From JBQTGK01 sp052400665 (GTDB lineage Bacteria; Bacteroidota; Bacteroidia; Bacteroidales; Marinifilaceae), in the NCBI GenBank assembly GCA_052400665.1, contig JBQTGK010000001.1: a stretch of 64,000 nt of DNA; one strand, 5' to 3'. The position numbers were made by a program, and so were the translations under genes. This document shows positions 35,481-44,343 of the stretch, in pieces. The notes below the pieces were generated by a model. It was not told the origin of the DNA, did not search any database, and saw only the letters and a list, made by a program, of their open reading frames with translations. Numbering within the stretch: the first letter of the stretch is position 1; every line of letters starts with the position of its first letter.

Positions 35481-37421
35481 ATGACAGTATTAAATTCAAA
35501 AATTCCAGCCGGGCCATTAGCTGAAAAGTGGTCGAAACACAAAGCTGCTATTAAAGTAGTTAGCCCTGCGAATAAGAGAAAATTAGATGTTATCGTTGTA
35601 GGAACCGGTTTAGCCGGTGGAGCTGCTGCCGCTTCAATGGCAGAAATGGGTTACAACGTAAAAGCATTTTGCTACCAGGATTCAGGTCGTAGAGCTCACT
35701 CTATTGCTGCACAAGGTGGTATTAACGCTGCTAAAAATTATCAAAACGATAACGATTCAGTTTTTCGTTTATTTTATGATACAATTAAAGGTGGTGATTA
35801 CCGTGCTCGCGAAGCAAACGTTCATCGTTTGTCTGAGGTAAGTGGTGACATCATCGATCAATGTGTTGCTCAAGGTGTACCTTTTGCACGTGAGTATGGT
35901 GGAACCTTATCTAACCGTTCATTCGGTGGTGTATTGGTAAGTCGTACTTTCTATGCTCGTGGTCAAACCGGACAACAGTTATTGTTAGGTTGTTACGCTT
36001 CTATGAATCGTATGATCGGACAAGGACAAATTGAGATGCACGAACGTAACGAGTTATTAGATATCGTTATTATCGAAGGAAAAGCTCGTGGTATTATTAC
36101 TCGTAACCTTGTTACAGGTGAAATCGAACGTCATGGTGCTCATGCTGTAGTTCTTGCAACAGGTGGATATGGTAACGTATTCTTCCTATCTACAAATGCT
36201 ATGGGATGTAATGGTGGTGCTGCTTGGCAAGCCTATAAAAATGGTGCTTGTTTTGCAAATCCTTGCTATGTACAGATTCACCCAACTTGTATTCCTATTC
36301 ACGGAGAACAACAATCAAAATTGACATTGATGTCGGAATCGTTACGTAACGATGGTCGTGTTTGGGTTCCTAAGAAAAAGGATGATGCAATTAAATTGCA
36401 AAAAGGTGAAATTACTGCTAACGACATTGCTGAAGAGGATCGTGATTTCTACTTGGAAAGAAGATACCCATCATATGGTAACCTGGTTCCTCGTGATGTT
36501 GCATCTCGTGCAGCAAAAGAAAGATGTGATGAAGGTTTCGGTGTAAACGAGACTGGTAAAGCCGTTTATCTTGACTTTAAATATTCTATTGAAAGATTAG
36601 GTAAGGATGTAATTGAAGCTCGTTATGGTAACTTGTTTCAGATGTATGAGAAGATTACTGATCAGAACCCTTACGAATTGCCAATGCAAATTTATCCAGC
36701 TATTCACTACACAATGGGTGGTATTTGGGTAGATTATAACCTAATGACTAACGTTCCTGGTTTATACGCTATTGGAGAGGCTAACTTCTCTGATCACGGT
36801 GCGAACCGTTTAGGAGCATCTGCTTTGATGCAAGGTTTGGCTGATGGATACTTTGTATTGCCATATACAATTGGTGATTATCTTGCTGATGAAATTCAAG
36901 TTCCTCGTATCGATGTAAATCACCAAGAGTTCGTAAAGAAAGAGAAAGCTGTTTCAGATCGTATGTCTCGTTTGTACAACATCAAAGGAAACAAATCTGT
37001 TGACTCTTTCCACAAGCGTTTAGGACACATTATGTGGGAATACGTTGGTATGGCTCGTAATGAAGAAGGTCTGAAACTAGCTATTAAAGAGATTCAGAAA
37101 GTTCGCGAAGATTTCTATAAAGATCTTCGTATTCCTGGCGATTATGATGCTATGAATATTGAATTGGAAAAAGCTGGTCGTGTTGAAGATTTCCTAGATT
37201 TAGGTGAATTAATGGCTCGTGATGCTTTGGATCGTAAAGAATCTTGTGGTGGTCACTATCGTGAAGAATCAACAACTGAAGATGGTGAAGCGAAACGTGA
37301 CGATGAGAACTTTGCATATGTTTCAGCTTGGGAGTACCAAGGTGAAGGCAAAGATCCTATTCTACACAAAGAAGATTTAGTATTCGAGAATGTGAAGTTA
37401 ACTCAACGCTCATATAAATAG
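35481..37421 (+). CDS. sdhA: Succinate dehydrogenase/fumarate reductase flavoprotein subunit
   Basis: 646 residues. FAD-binding VIVVGTGLAGGAAAASMA is near residue 40. The segment GRRAHSIAAQGGINAAK contains the His that covalently holds FAD. It also has VLATGGYGNVFFLSTNA, QIHPTCIP and the C-terminal DHGANRLGASALMQGLADGY. It interconverts succinate and fumarate. Good match to Bacteroidota b558-type SdhA. The stop codon TAG opens an inverted-repeat element separating it from sdhB. Confidence 0.97.
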   Translation: MTVLNSKIPAGPLAEKWSKHKAAIKVVSPANKRKLDVIVVGTGLAGGAAAASMAEMGYNVKAFCYQDSGRRAHSIAAQGGINAAKNYQNDNDSVFRLFYDTIKGGDYRAREANVHRLSEVSGDIIDQCVAQGVPFAREYGGTLSNRSFGGVLVSRTFYARGQTGQQLLLGCYASMNRMIGQGQIEMHERNELLDIVIIEGKARGIITRNLVTGEIERHGAHAVVLATGGYGNVFFLSTNAMGCNGGAAWQAYKNGACFANPCYVQIHPTCIPIHGEQQSKLTLMSESLRNDGRVWVPKKKDDAIKLQKGEITANDIAEEDRDFYLERRYPSYGNLVPRDVASRAAKERCDEGFGVNETGKAVYLDFKYSIERLGKDVIEARYGNLFQMYEKITDQNPYELPMQIYPAIHYTMGGIWVDYNLMTNVPGLYAIGEANFSDHGANRLGASALMQGLADGYFVLPYTIGDYLADEIQVPRIDVNHQEFVKKEKAVSDRMSRLYNIKGNKSVDSFHKRLGHIMWEYVGMARNEEGLKLAIKEIQKVREDFYKDLRIPGDYDAMNIELEKAGRVEDFLDLGELMARDALDRKESCGGHYREESTTEDGEAKRDDENFAYVSAWEYQGEGKDPILHKEDLVFENVKLTQRSYK

Positions 37422-37501
37422 ATATGAGATGTGAGATATGAAAAATGTGGAAATCTGAAATGATTCATTATCTAGTATCTCAAATCTAGTATCTCAAATC
37501 T
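37421..37501. repeat. GATATGAGAT-type inverted/direct repeat between sdhA and sdhB
   Basis: The left arm GATATGAGATGTGAGATATG (37421-37440) starts at the last base of the sdhA stop. The right side has two exact tandem copies of a 14-mer, CTAGTATCTCAAAT (37472-37485 and 37486-37499). These are the inverse of the left arm with a few changes. The sdhB start follows 9 bp later. Confidence 0.65.
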
Positions 37502-37508
37502 AAAAAAA

Positions 37509-38270
37509 ATGGCAGATAAGATATTAAAAGAATTAACATTAAAGATTTGGCGTCAGAAGAATGCTAAGTCTCAAGGTAAGTTTGAAACTTACAAAATCAA
37601 TAATATTTCAACAGGTACATCATTTTTAGAAATGCTTGATATTCTTAACGAGCAGTTGATTAATGATGGTCAGGAACCTGTAGCATTTGATCATGACTGT
37701 AGAGAAGGAATCTGCGGAATGTGTAGCTTGTTCATCGATGGACGTGCTCACGGACCAGATGATGATATTACTACCTGTCAGTTACACATGCGTAAATTCG
37801 AAGATGGTGCAACCATTACAATCGAACCTTGGAGAGCTGGTGCATTTCCAGTAATCAAAGATTTAATTGTAGATCGTACTGCATTCGAAAAAATCCTTCA
37901 AGCAGGAGGTTATATTTCTGTTAACACTGGTGGTGTACCTGATGGTAATGCTATTCCTATTGCTCAGGATGATGCTGAGGAAGCTATGGATGCAGCTGCT
38001 TGTATTGGCTGTGGTGCTTGTGTTGCGACTTGTAAAAACTCATCGGCTATGTTATTTGTTTCAGCTAAGGTATCTCACCTTGCGAAACTTCCTCAGGGTC
38101 GTGTTGAGGCTGCTCGCCGTGCGAAAAACATGGTTGCAAAAATGGATGAAATGGGATTTGGTAACTGTACCAATACCGGAGCTTGTGAGGTAGAATGTCC
38201 TAAAGGAATTTCTATTGCTAACATTGCTCGTTTGAACCGTGAGTTCTTAGCAGCTAAAATTAAGGATTAA
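37509..38270 (+). CDS. sdhB: Succinate dehydrogenase/fumarate reductase iron-sulfur subunit
   Basis: 253 residues. The N-terminal 2Fe-2S domain has DCREGICGMCSLFIDG and a distal Cys in TTCQLHMR. The C-terminal ferredoxin domain has AACIGCGACVATCKN and CTNTGACEVECPKGIS for the 4Fe-4S and 3Fe-4S clusters. It transfers electrons between SdhA and SdhC. Third gene of the operon, closed by a strong terminator. Confidence 0.97.
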   Translation: MADKILKELTLKIWRQKNAKSQGKFETYKINNISTGTSFLEMLDILNEQLINDGQEPVAFDHDCREGICGMCSLFIDGRAHGPDDDITTCQLHMRKFEDGATITIEPWRAGAFPVIKDLIVDRTAFEKILQAGGYISVNTGGVPDGNAIPIAQDDAEEAMDAAACIGCGACVATCKNSSAMLFVSAKVSHLAKLPQGRVEAARRAKNMVAKMDEMGFGNCTNTGACEVECPKGISIANIARLNREFLAAKIKD

Positions 38271-38293
38271 TTTAGACTGAAATCCAAATATCG

Positions 38294-38326
38294 AGAGCGT
38301 TGCCTTAGGGTAACGCTCTTTTTTAT
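38294..38326 (+). terminator. Terminator of sdhCAB
   Basis: 11-bp stem AGAGCGTTGCC/GGTAACGCTCT (one G-T) with TTTTTT. Confidence 0.88.
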
Positions 38327-38352
38327 GCGTATTTACAGATTCTTTCCAATTA

Positions 38353-38778
38353 CTAATAATTTGAAATTCTAAGTGTCAGATTTGAATTCTTCTTTATGGT
38401 AATATAACTGGTATCTTTCTTATACACCTGAACCAAAACGCTAAAAACCCCTTTGTTAATATTTCCCAGTTGCTTTGCTGCTGATTTAGATAAATCGATA
38501 ATACGTGCATTAACAAATGGACCACGATCGTTAATACGGACGATTACAGACTTTTTATTAGTTAAATTAAGCACTTTTACCCAAGTGCCAAAAGAAAGGC
38601 TTGGATGAGCTGCAGTAAACTTGTTTTGATGAAATATTTCTCCCGATGCTGTTTTATGCCCTTCCAAATAATTTGAGTAGTAACTGGCTTTTCCAAACTC
38701 ATAAAAACACTTTTTTTCTTGAGATTTTTCCTGAAGATTTAGCAAAAGAACGCAGACACATAAATAAATCGATTTCAT
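38353..38778 (-). CDS. RlpA-like double-psi beta-barrel protein
   Basis: 141 residues with a short hydrophobic leader (YLCVCVLLLN). The DPBB region reads FYEFGKASYYSNYLEG, ASGEIFHQNKFTAAHPSLSF, GTWVKVLNL, VIVRINDRGPFVNARIIDLS and KSAAKQLG, matching the catalytic domain of the septal lytic transglycosylase RlpA (His and Asp in AAHPSL and NDRGPF). It lacks the SPOR domain of classical RlpA. Probably cleaves denuded peptidoglycan glycan strands. Confidence 0.9.
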   Translation of the reverse strand: MKSIYLCVCVLLLNLQEKSQEKKCFYEFGKASYYSNYLEGHKTASGEIFHQNKFTAAHPSLSFGTWVKVLNLTNKKSVIVRINDRGPFVNARIIDLSKSAAKQLGNINKGVFSVLVQVYKKDTSYITIKKNSNLTLRISNY

Positions 38779-38801
38779 AGTAGTACTTAAATGGATAAGA
38801 A

Positions 38802-38829
38802 CAAAAAAATCCGACCCAAAGGCCGGATT
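38802..38829 (-). terminator. Terminator of the acidic lipoprotein gene
   Basis: On the minus strand AATCCGGCC/GGTCGGATT (one G-T) is followed by a T-run. Confidence 0.75.
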
Positions 38830-38852
38830 TTATGACATTTTTATAGCTTCGA

Positions 38853-40025
38853 TTATTCTTCCGAATTATCCTCATTCTCCGAATTATCTGCCATATTCAT
38901 TTGGTAAGCTTCATTAGCAACGACATCAACCAAATTCTTAACAAAATACATATCATGCATTGAACTATAGATTTTATCCAATTGTGCTAGCGTCTCCTCT
39001 CCAATTAAATCAGACAGAATAACACTTGTTTCATCATCAAATGTAATTTTAATGTCGAATGCTCGTCTGCAAAATGCTCCATCGGCTTCTTCTTCACCTT
39101 CTGTTTCGCCTTCAGAAACAGTTGTATCATCCAATATTTCAATTATAGCATCTTCTTGCTGTTCACCATTGAGATAAACCATATAATCATTGCTATCAGA
39201 GTTTTTAACAATTTTAATATCTCCAATGCTTAAAGCATACTCATATTCAGCTCCAGCTTCATTAGTAGCACGGATGTATTCAACTTCCTCCATGTATAAA
39301 ACCTCATCGCCCATTTTTAAGCTGTATGCAAACTCGGTAGTATCGCCAAACATAAATTCATGTCCCACAGAATATCCATTGGCAAAACCAAATTCAGAGA
39401 CATAATTAAATTTCCTGTCTGGTGACATATTCATATTCCAATCAACAAAAATTTCACCAGCGGCCTCTTCTTCAATCTTAATATCAGCATCTAATAAATA
39501 GTCAAACATAAATCCATCACTATTCATTACTGTTGATGAATGATATTGCGAAGTACTAACTTCAAAATCATTATCTAATTCAGCATCTCCTTCTTCTTCC
39601 ATATACAATTTCCATGGACTTGTTGCTTTTTCCTGAGGCAAATGAATAATAAATAGTTCACTATCTCCTGTTCTTTCAAAAACATGTTTTTTATACATTT
39701 TTGTTTCTGTAGTCTCTTCTTCTGCCTGAGTAAACTCATAAATTCCCTGAATATCTGCTAAAGTAATTTCACGGTTAATTGAAAATCTATCATCCGACTC
39801 CTCCTCTGTACCATCTTTAGTGTTCGCACTCATAGTAATTAACTCAAACCCTGGCGATGCTGTAATTTCTCCTACTGCTTCGCTTAATGTTTTTGATTTA
39901 AGCTCTAATGATTGTTCTAAGTTCTGATCCTGATCTTGTGATTTTGAGCTGTCCGAATCGGAACAACTCCAAATTGTTGCTGAAACAAACAACAACATAC
40001 CAACAACAACAATGTTTCTTTTCAT
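38853..40025 (-). CDS. Acidic lipoprotein of unknown function
   Basis: 390 residues with a lipoprotein signal (SATIWSC, lipidated Cys about residue 21) followed by a Ser/Asp/Gln-rich linker. The body is strongly acidic, with Glu/Asp runs (e.g. EEEDA-type patches near 310) and an acidic C-terminal tail. Likely beta-rich and surface or periplasmic. No family recognised. Preceded by about 440 bp of non-coding DNA with operator-like palindromes. Confidence 0.7.
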   Translation of the reverse strand: MKRNIVVVGMLLFVSATIWSCSDSDSSKSQDQDQNLEQSLELKSKTLSEAVGEITASPGFELITMSANTKDGTEEESDDRFSINREITLADIQGIYEFTQAEEETTETKMYKKHVFERTGDSELFIIHLPQEKATSPWKLYMEEEGDAELDNDFEVSTSQYHSSTVMNSDGFMFDYLLDADIKIEEEAAGEIFVDWNMNMSPDRKFNYVSEFGFANGYSVGHEFMFGDTTEFAYSLKMGDEVLYMEEVEYIRATNEAGAEYEYALSIGDIKIVKNSDSNDYMVYLNGEQQEDAIIEILDDTTVSEGETEGEEEADGAFCRRAFDIKITFDDETSVILSDLIGEETLAQLDKIYSSMHDMYFVKNLVDVVANEAYQMNMADNSENEDNSEE

Positions 40026-40465
40026 ATTCCTAAATTTTAGTTGATAATAATCTAAATTGTAAATTACTACTGATCATATATCAATAGCTTTAGACTTAGT
40101 ACTTAATTTTTAATCGACATTTTGTATTGGTACAATAAGAATACCGTACTAAAAATTTATGCTATGAATTTTATCACACCGCACTTAATCAACTACAATA
40201 CTGGCAATTAACTAGTCGGCTTTAAAATATTTTGGAATATTAAAATTTTAGAATTAGACAAATTTGTAGAAAAGAATGGACAAATGTGTAGAATTGTTCT
40301 ACATAAGAAAAGCAACTATTCCCTGAATATATTAATAGAAGTTATCCAAAAAATTTACTGATATTATCATTCTAATCATATCGAATCATTTCCAAGAATG
40401 AAATATTTTACTTTGTTTACTGTATCACTATATTTAAGATACCCTCTAACTATCAAAGTATTACG
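40026..40465. other. Intergenic region with two operator-like palindromes
   Basis: No open frame. TTGTA-TTGG-TACAA lies at 40122-40135. TGTAGAA-TTG-TTCTACA, with perfect 7-bp arms, lies at 40287-40303, and an extra half-site TGTAGAA occurs at 40265-40271, 22 bp away. The region lies upstream of the acidic lipoprotein gene. Confidence 0.4.
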
Positions 40466-41272
40466 CTATCTTAATTTAAAATTAATTGGAACAATTGTAT
40501 AGAGCTTTACAGGTAATCCATTCTTAATTGCAGGTTTCCAAGCTGTACATTGTTGCACTGCAACAGCTGCAGCTTTATTTAATTCTGGCTGTACTCCTCT
40601 AAAAATATGAATATCGCAAGGTTCACCTTGTTCTGAGATTGCAAAAAGAATGAGAACGCACCCACCAATTCCTTTTCTTGCACAAGATTCGGGATAGTTT
40701 ACAAACCTTGCAATATCTTTTTGTAAATCTAGAGGGTGTTCCTTATATTGGGCTAAAGTATCTGCATTGGCATAAGTATTATTAGGCCAATAATGCTTTT
40801 TATTATCGGTAAGAAAGGATTTAACCAAAACACCTTTCTTATATGTATTAACTTCTGTGATAATATTATCGGTATAACGCATCCATTGGCCGTGTTTAAT
40901 TAAAGGAAACAAATTAGTAGCGATTCCTTTCATCCAAAGTTCTCCCTTGTAATTGTAGTCTTCTACCAAATATCCCCCAGTAATTTTATTAAATTTTCGA
41001 GTAAAAGATTTATTCTCATATTTAACAAGATATGAATTATCATCCTTTGATTTAATGGTACGATTAACTAGATTTTTCCACTCTCCATTACTATATATAT
41101 CTTCGACCATAATCGAAGTTTTATTATTTTTTTTCTTAACAGTAACACGGAAGTCTGCACCTTCTTTCGTTGGTAATGGATTATGATTTTTAAAATAAAC
41201 TATTGTATCATTTTGAGCTAAGCAAACAATTGGAAACAATATAACTATGAGGGCAAATAATATCTTACGCAT
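40466..41272 (-). CDS. TonB C-terminal domain protein
   Basis: 268 residues with a signal peptide (1-19, ending CLAQ), so the N-terminus is exported rather than a typical TonB membrane anchor. The middle is a beta-rich region resembling MORN-like repeats (GYLVEDYNYKGELWMKG). The C-terminal TonB domain (about 185-268) reads FVNYPESCARKGIGGCVLIL, ISEQGEPCDIHIFRGV and VPINFKLR. Bacteroidota carry many such proteins; it may interact with outer-membrane receptors or envelope machinery. Confidence 0.82.
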   Translation of the reverse strand: MRKILFALIVILFPIVCLAQNDTIVYFKNHNPLPTKEGADFRVTVKKKNNKTSIMVEDIYSNGEWKNLVNRTIKSKDDNSYLVKYENKSFTRKFNKITGGYLVEDYNYKGELWMKGIATNLFPLIKHGQWMRYTDNIITEVNTYKKGVLVKSFLTDNKKHYWPNNTYANADTLAQYKEHPLDLQKDIARFVNYPESCARKGIGGCVLILFAISEQGEPCDIHIFRGVQPELNKAAAVAVQQCTAWKPAIKNGLPVKLYTIVPINFKLR

Positions 41273-41429
41273 AATTTTTATGTATTATAAATACAAATAT
41301 AGCATAATTTTTAGGTTGTTAGTAAAATTATTTGAGGCTGTGCTAAATCTTATGCGAACGGTAAAATAGAATGCCTTAAATTTATTATCTTCGTACTTCG
41401 CTAAAATAAATATTACTAATTTTTTTTTA

Positions 41430-42203
41430 ATGCCTTACCGCCGATTACCAAATACAGATGCAGCACGTTTGCGTGCCTTAAAAGCCGCTTTAAGCATAAG
41501 CATGAGAGTAAATCGTTTCGATCTTGCTTATTCCTATTCTTTGTATCAAAGAATTGAGACTTTTGTTCCCCATTACGAACTGGCAATAAGAAATTATAAA
41601 CAGGCATTAAGTCAGCAGTCGAAAAAAAGTAAAGACTATAACGAAAAGCTTAGAAAAGCCAAACTATACATTTCACACTTTATTCAAGTATTAAATTTTA
41701 CGATTATAAGAGGTGAACTTAAGCCAGAAGTAAGAGAATTTTATGGCCTTAAGAAAACATCAAAAGCAACTCCATCACTGCTAAAAGATAAAAAAGTAAT
41801 TGAATGGGGAGAAAAATTAATTAAAGGGGAACAGGAACGCACCAGGATGGGTGGTAATCCTATATACAGCCCTTCTATTGCTTTGGTAAGAGTGAATACC
41901 GAAAATTTTAAAGAGGCTTTTGATTGCCAAAAAACACTACAAAATAACACCCATCGATTTTCAGAAAAGGTTGCGGAATTTCGCGAAAATGCTGATAAAC
42001 TTGTTTTGGAACTTTGGAACGAAGTAGAACAGAAATTTGAAGATTTCCCTGATGAAATTAAACGCGAGAAATGTAGCGAGTATGGTATAATTTATATTTG
42101 GAGAAAAGGAGAACGCGAAAGACTAGAACAACTTAAGAAAGCTGAAGAAGACAGTTTAATTTTGCCTTTTACAAGTTCTAAAGAAATAAGTCATAAGAAT
42201 TAA
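41430..42203 (+). CDS. Hypothetical cytosolic protein
   Basis: 257 residues, no signal peptide or membrane segment, helix-rich and basic (LKAALSISMRVNRFDLAY, YKQALSQQSKKSKDYNEKL). It has a central IYSPSIALVRVNTENFKEAF and a Glu-rich C-terminal helix region. No family recognised. TATCTTCG about 35 bp upstream is a plausible weak -7 box. Its last 48 bp overlap the end of the convergent CPBP gene. Confidence 0.75.
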   Translation: MPYRRLPNTDAARLRALKAALSISMRVNRFDLAYSYSLYQRIETFVPHYELAIRNYKQALSQQSKKSKDYNEKLRKAKLYISHFIQVLNFTIIRGELKPEVREFYGLKKTSKATPSLLKDKKVIEWGEKLIKGEQERTRMGGNPIYSPSIALVRVNTENFKEAFDCQKTLQNNTHRFSEKVAEFRENADKLVLELWNEVEQKFEDFPDEIKREKCSEYGIIYIWRKGERERLEQLKKAEEDSLILPFTSSKEISHKN

Positions 42204-43076
42204 AACAAAAATAATAGATAGGATTCCAGGTACAAAAAAGTTATCGTTCGCTCCTACTGTTTCTATTTCTTTGGGCAAATTGCCTTTACTTATAAAGTAT
42301 TTTGCGAAAACTGCCAGTCCGTTATTCACTAAATGAGCAATAATTGGCACCCACAAACTTTTAGACCAAATTAAAAGATATCCGAAAAGAATACCCATTA
42401 CCATTCGCGGCAACAGACCAAAAAATTGCATGTGCAAAGCGGCAAACAAAAAGGCTGTAATTACAATTCCCCAATGAACATTTTTAGTAATTTTAGAAAA
42501 GAGCCCCTGAATAACACCTCTAAATAAAAGTTCCTCTCCTAATGCAGGAATAATAGCAATTACCAAAAGATTAACCATTAAATCGGGTACAGATTTCATT
42601 TCCAAAAACTTCTCAATAACAACTTTAGCTTGTTCCTCACTGGATTTCATCCAGTTCTCTATGGATGACATAAAATCGGGTAAATGTAAATAAGAATTAA
42701 TTTCGGCTAAAAAATTAATCATTGGTAGCGACACAACTATAATAATTGTAGCCAAAATAATATTTCTTAATTTAACTTTTTGCTGCAAATACAAGTACTC
42801 TTTAACCTTATGATGAACCAGATAGGCAAAAATAAATGGGGGTATAATAAACATACCTATGGAATATACCGATTGATAAAATTTAAGAACAGAAATATTT
42901 ACCATATCGCTATAAATATCGACCGATTGAGTGGCTGTTAAAATATTTATACCATAAATAAAATAAGCCAATACACTACCTGCAAACATGGTAAGCAGGA
43001 AAGACCCAAACACGATAATTAAACTCAGAAATAATTGAGAAATCGGCGAATATTGATTAAAAGATCCTTTTAACAT
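42156..43076 (-). CDS. CPBP-family intramembrane metalloprotease
   Basis: 306 residues with about eight membrane segments. The CPBP (Abi/CAAX protease) motifs are PALGEELLFRGVIQG (Glu-Glu and Arg), FAALHMQFFGLLPRM (His) and PIIAHLVNNGLAVF (His/Asn). Members cleave prenylated or other membrane substrates, or act in bacteriocin self-immunity; the role here is unknown. The 3' end overlaps the convergent hypothetical gene by 48 bp. Confidence 0.92.
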   Translation of the reverse strand: MLKGSFNQYSPISQLFLSLIIVFGSFLLTMFAGSVLAYFIYGINILTATQSVDIYSDMVNISVLKFYQSVYSIGMFIIPPFIFAYLVHHKVKEYLYLQQKVKLRNIILATIIIVVSLPMINFLAEINSYLHLPDFMSSIENWMKSSEEQAKVVIEKFLEMKSVPDLMVNLLVIAIIPALGEELLFRGVIQGLFSKITKNVHWGIVITAFLFAALHMQFFGLLPRMVMGILFGYLLIWSKSLWVPIIAHLVNNGLAVFAKYFISKGNLPKEIETVGANDNFFVPGILSIIFVLILMTYFFRTCKRQN

Positions 43077-43224
43077 CTGTAATTATATTGATTGAATAAC
43101 AAAAGTAAGAATACATTTGTGATAAGTAATAAGTAAAAATGATCTAATTTCTACAATAGCTAAAAATGAATACTTTTTTACAAATTTGATCATGAATGAT
43201 AGCTTTAAAAAGCTAAACTTGTAA

Positions 43225-43258
43225 TAAAAAAAACATCCATACAAGATAGCATGGATGT
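43225..43258 (-). terminator. Terminator at the end of the reductive-dehalogenase region
   Basis: On the minus strand ACATCCAT/ATGGATGT with a 10-nt loop is followed by an eight-T run, 25 bp after the barrel-protein stop. Confidence 0.8.
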
Positions 43259-43282
43259 GTGAATGTGAAGTATAAATATTTA

Positions 43283-44194
43283 TTAGAAAGCTTTAAATAG
43301 TGACAAGCATATTTTTCTACCTTGAGATCTGTCAACAGCTCCGAATTCAAACTGACTTCTAAGTTCCAAATTTAATTTAGCTTTAGGAAACATACAGGTT
43401 ACCTCTGGACCAACTGCAAATATCTTATCTTTTACGCTAGCATCATAAAAAACATCGTTTCCTTTATCTTCAGACAATTGCCAATGCGAATAACCCGAAA
43501 CCCCAACATTCCAAATTTGCTTAGAAACAATGGTTTTTCCAATTCCCCATTCAAACGTAAAATCATCACCCGGGGTCACATCATAATCTTTTTTCTCTCC
43601 ATGCATTTCATATCTATTTAAAATAGATGCATGCCATGATTTCTTTGAATCAAAATAATAGGTTCCTCCGAAAGTAAACATTCCTGTCCAAAAGCTTTTC
43701 CCTGGCGAAGCTGCTTCGGTAATATCGTAACTACCCACTGGTGCTATGGTAGCCAAAGCAACAGATATATCATATTTTGGCTTGTTCCAGGACAATAAAA
43801 TTGGTTCTATTACAATATCTCCAATTCCATATTTACTATCGTTTACACCAAAGGCACCAATGCTTATGTCTGTATTTGTTGTGGGAACCAACACATGCAT
43901 TCCATAATTAGCGCCAAATATTACATCTTCCCATACATAAAGAAAACGATGAACGTTGGCAAATACATTTACATCAAAATCAATTTCGGATTTATTACCG
44001 TCTCCATCGTAATACGAATCGGCCGAATAAAATACATTGTGCATTATATAATAAAAACCTGGAGGAGGAAGTGTTCCAACTTTTATTCCCTGCACTCCGG
44101 GTGAATAATGTCCTGTTTCCTGACTAAACAATTTCGCAGATACTAAACTTAGTAATAGCGAGAATAAGATTACTAATGATACTTGTGTTTTCAT
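43283..44194 (-). CDS. SphA/MetA-type outer-membrane transporter (Phenol_MetA_deg-like)
   Basis: 303 residues with a signal peptide (1-25, ending LFSQ). The N-terminal GHYSPGVQGIKVGTLPPPGF is the hallmark of the SphA/MetA family of outer-membrane proteins, often linked to uptake of aromatic compounds. The rest consists of barrel strands (KSWHASILNRYEMHG, FTFEWGIGKTIV, LNLELRSQFEFG). It is the last gene of the dehalogenase region, 149 bp behind the RdhC-like gene. A role as entry pore for a halogenated aromatic is inference from family and position. Confidence 0.82.
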   Translation of the reverse strand: MKTQVSLVILFSLLLSLVSAKLFSQETGHYSPGVQGIKVGTLPPPGFYYIMHNVFYSADSYYDGDGNKSEIDFDVNVFANVHRFLYVWEDVIFGANYGMHVLVPTTNTDISIGAFGVNDSKYGIGDIVIEPILLSWNKPKYDISVALATIAPVGSYDITEAASPGKSFWTGMFTFGGTYYFDSKKSWHASILNRYEMHGEKKDYDVTPGDDFTFEWGIGKTIVSKQIWNVGVSGYSHWQLSEDKGNDVFYDASVKDKIFAVGPEVTCMFPKAKLNLELRSQFEFGAVDRSQGRKICLSLFKAF

Positions 44195-44251
44195 AGGTTT
44201 TAGGTTTAATTACTTAATGTGAGTAAAAATAATTATGAACTATACATCGTA

Positions 44252-44335
44252 TTAAAAATTTAGCAGATTTTGAATATTTGTTTTTAATAATGAAATAATT
44301 AGCAGCATACATATTAGTACAACCGCTATGGTCAT
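44252..44335 (-). CDS. 27-residue membrane peptide
   Basis: ATG 44333-44335 follows the stop of the RdhC-like gene by 8 bp and encodes MTIAVVLICMLLIISLL plus a short Lys/Asn tail, one membrane helix. Small single-helix subunits are common in membrane redox complexes. Translation is unproven; it could also be chance. Confidence 0.33.
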   Translation of the reverse strand: MTIAVVLICMLLIISLLKTNIQNLLNF

Positions 44336-44343
44336 TATTTCGC

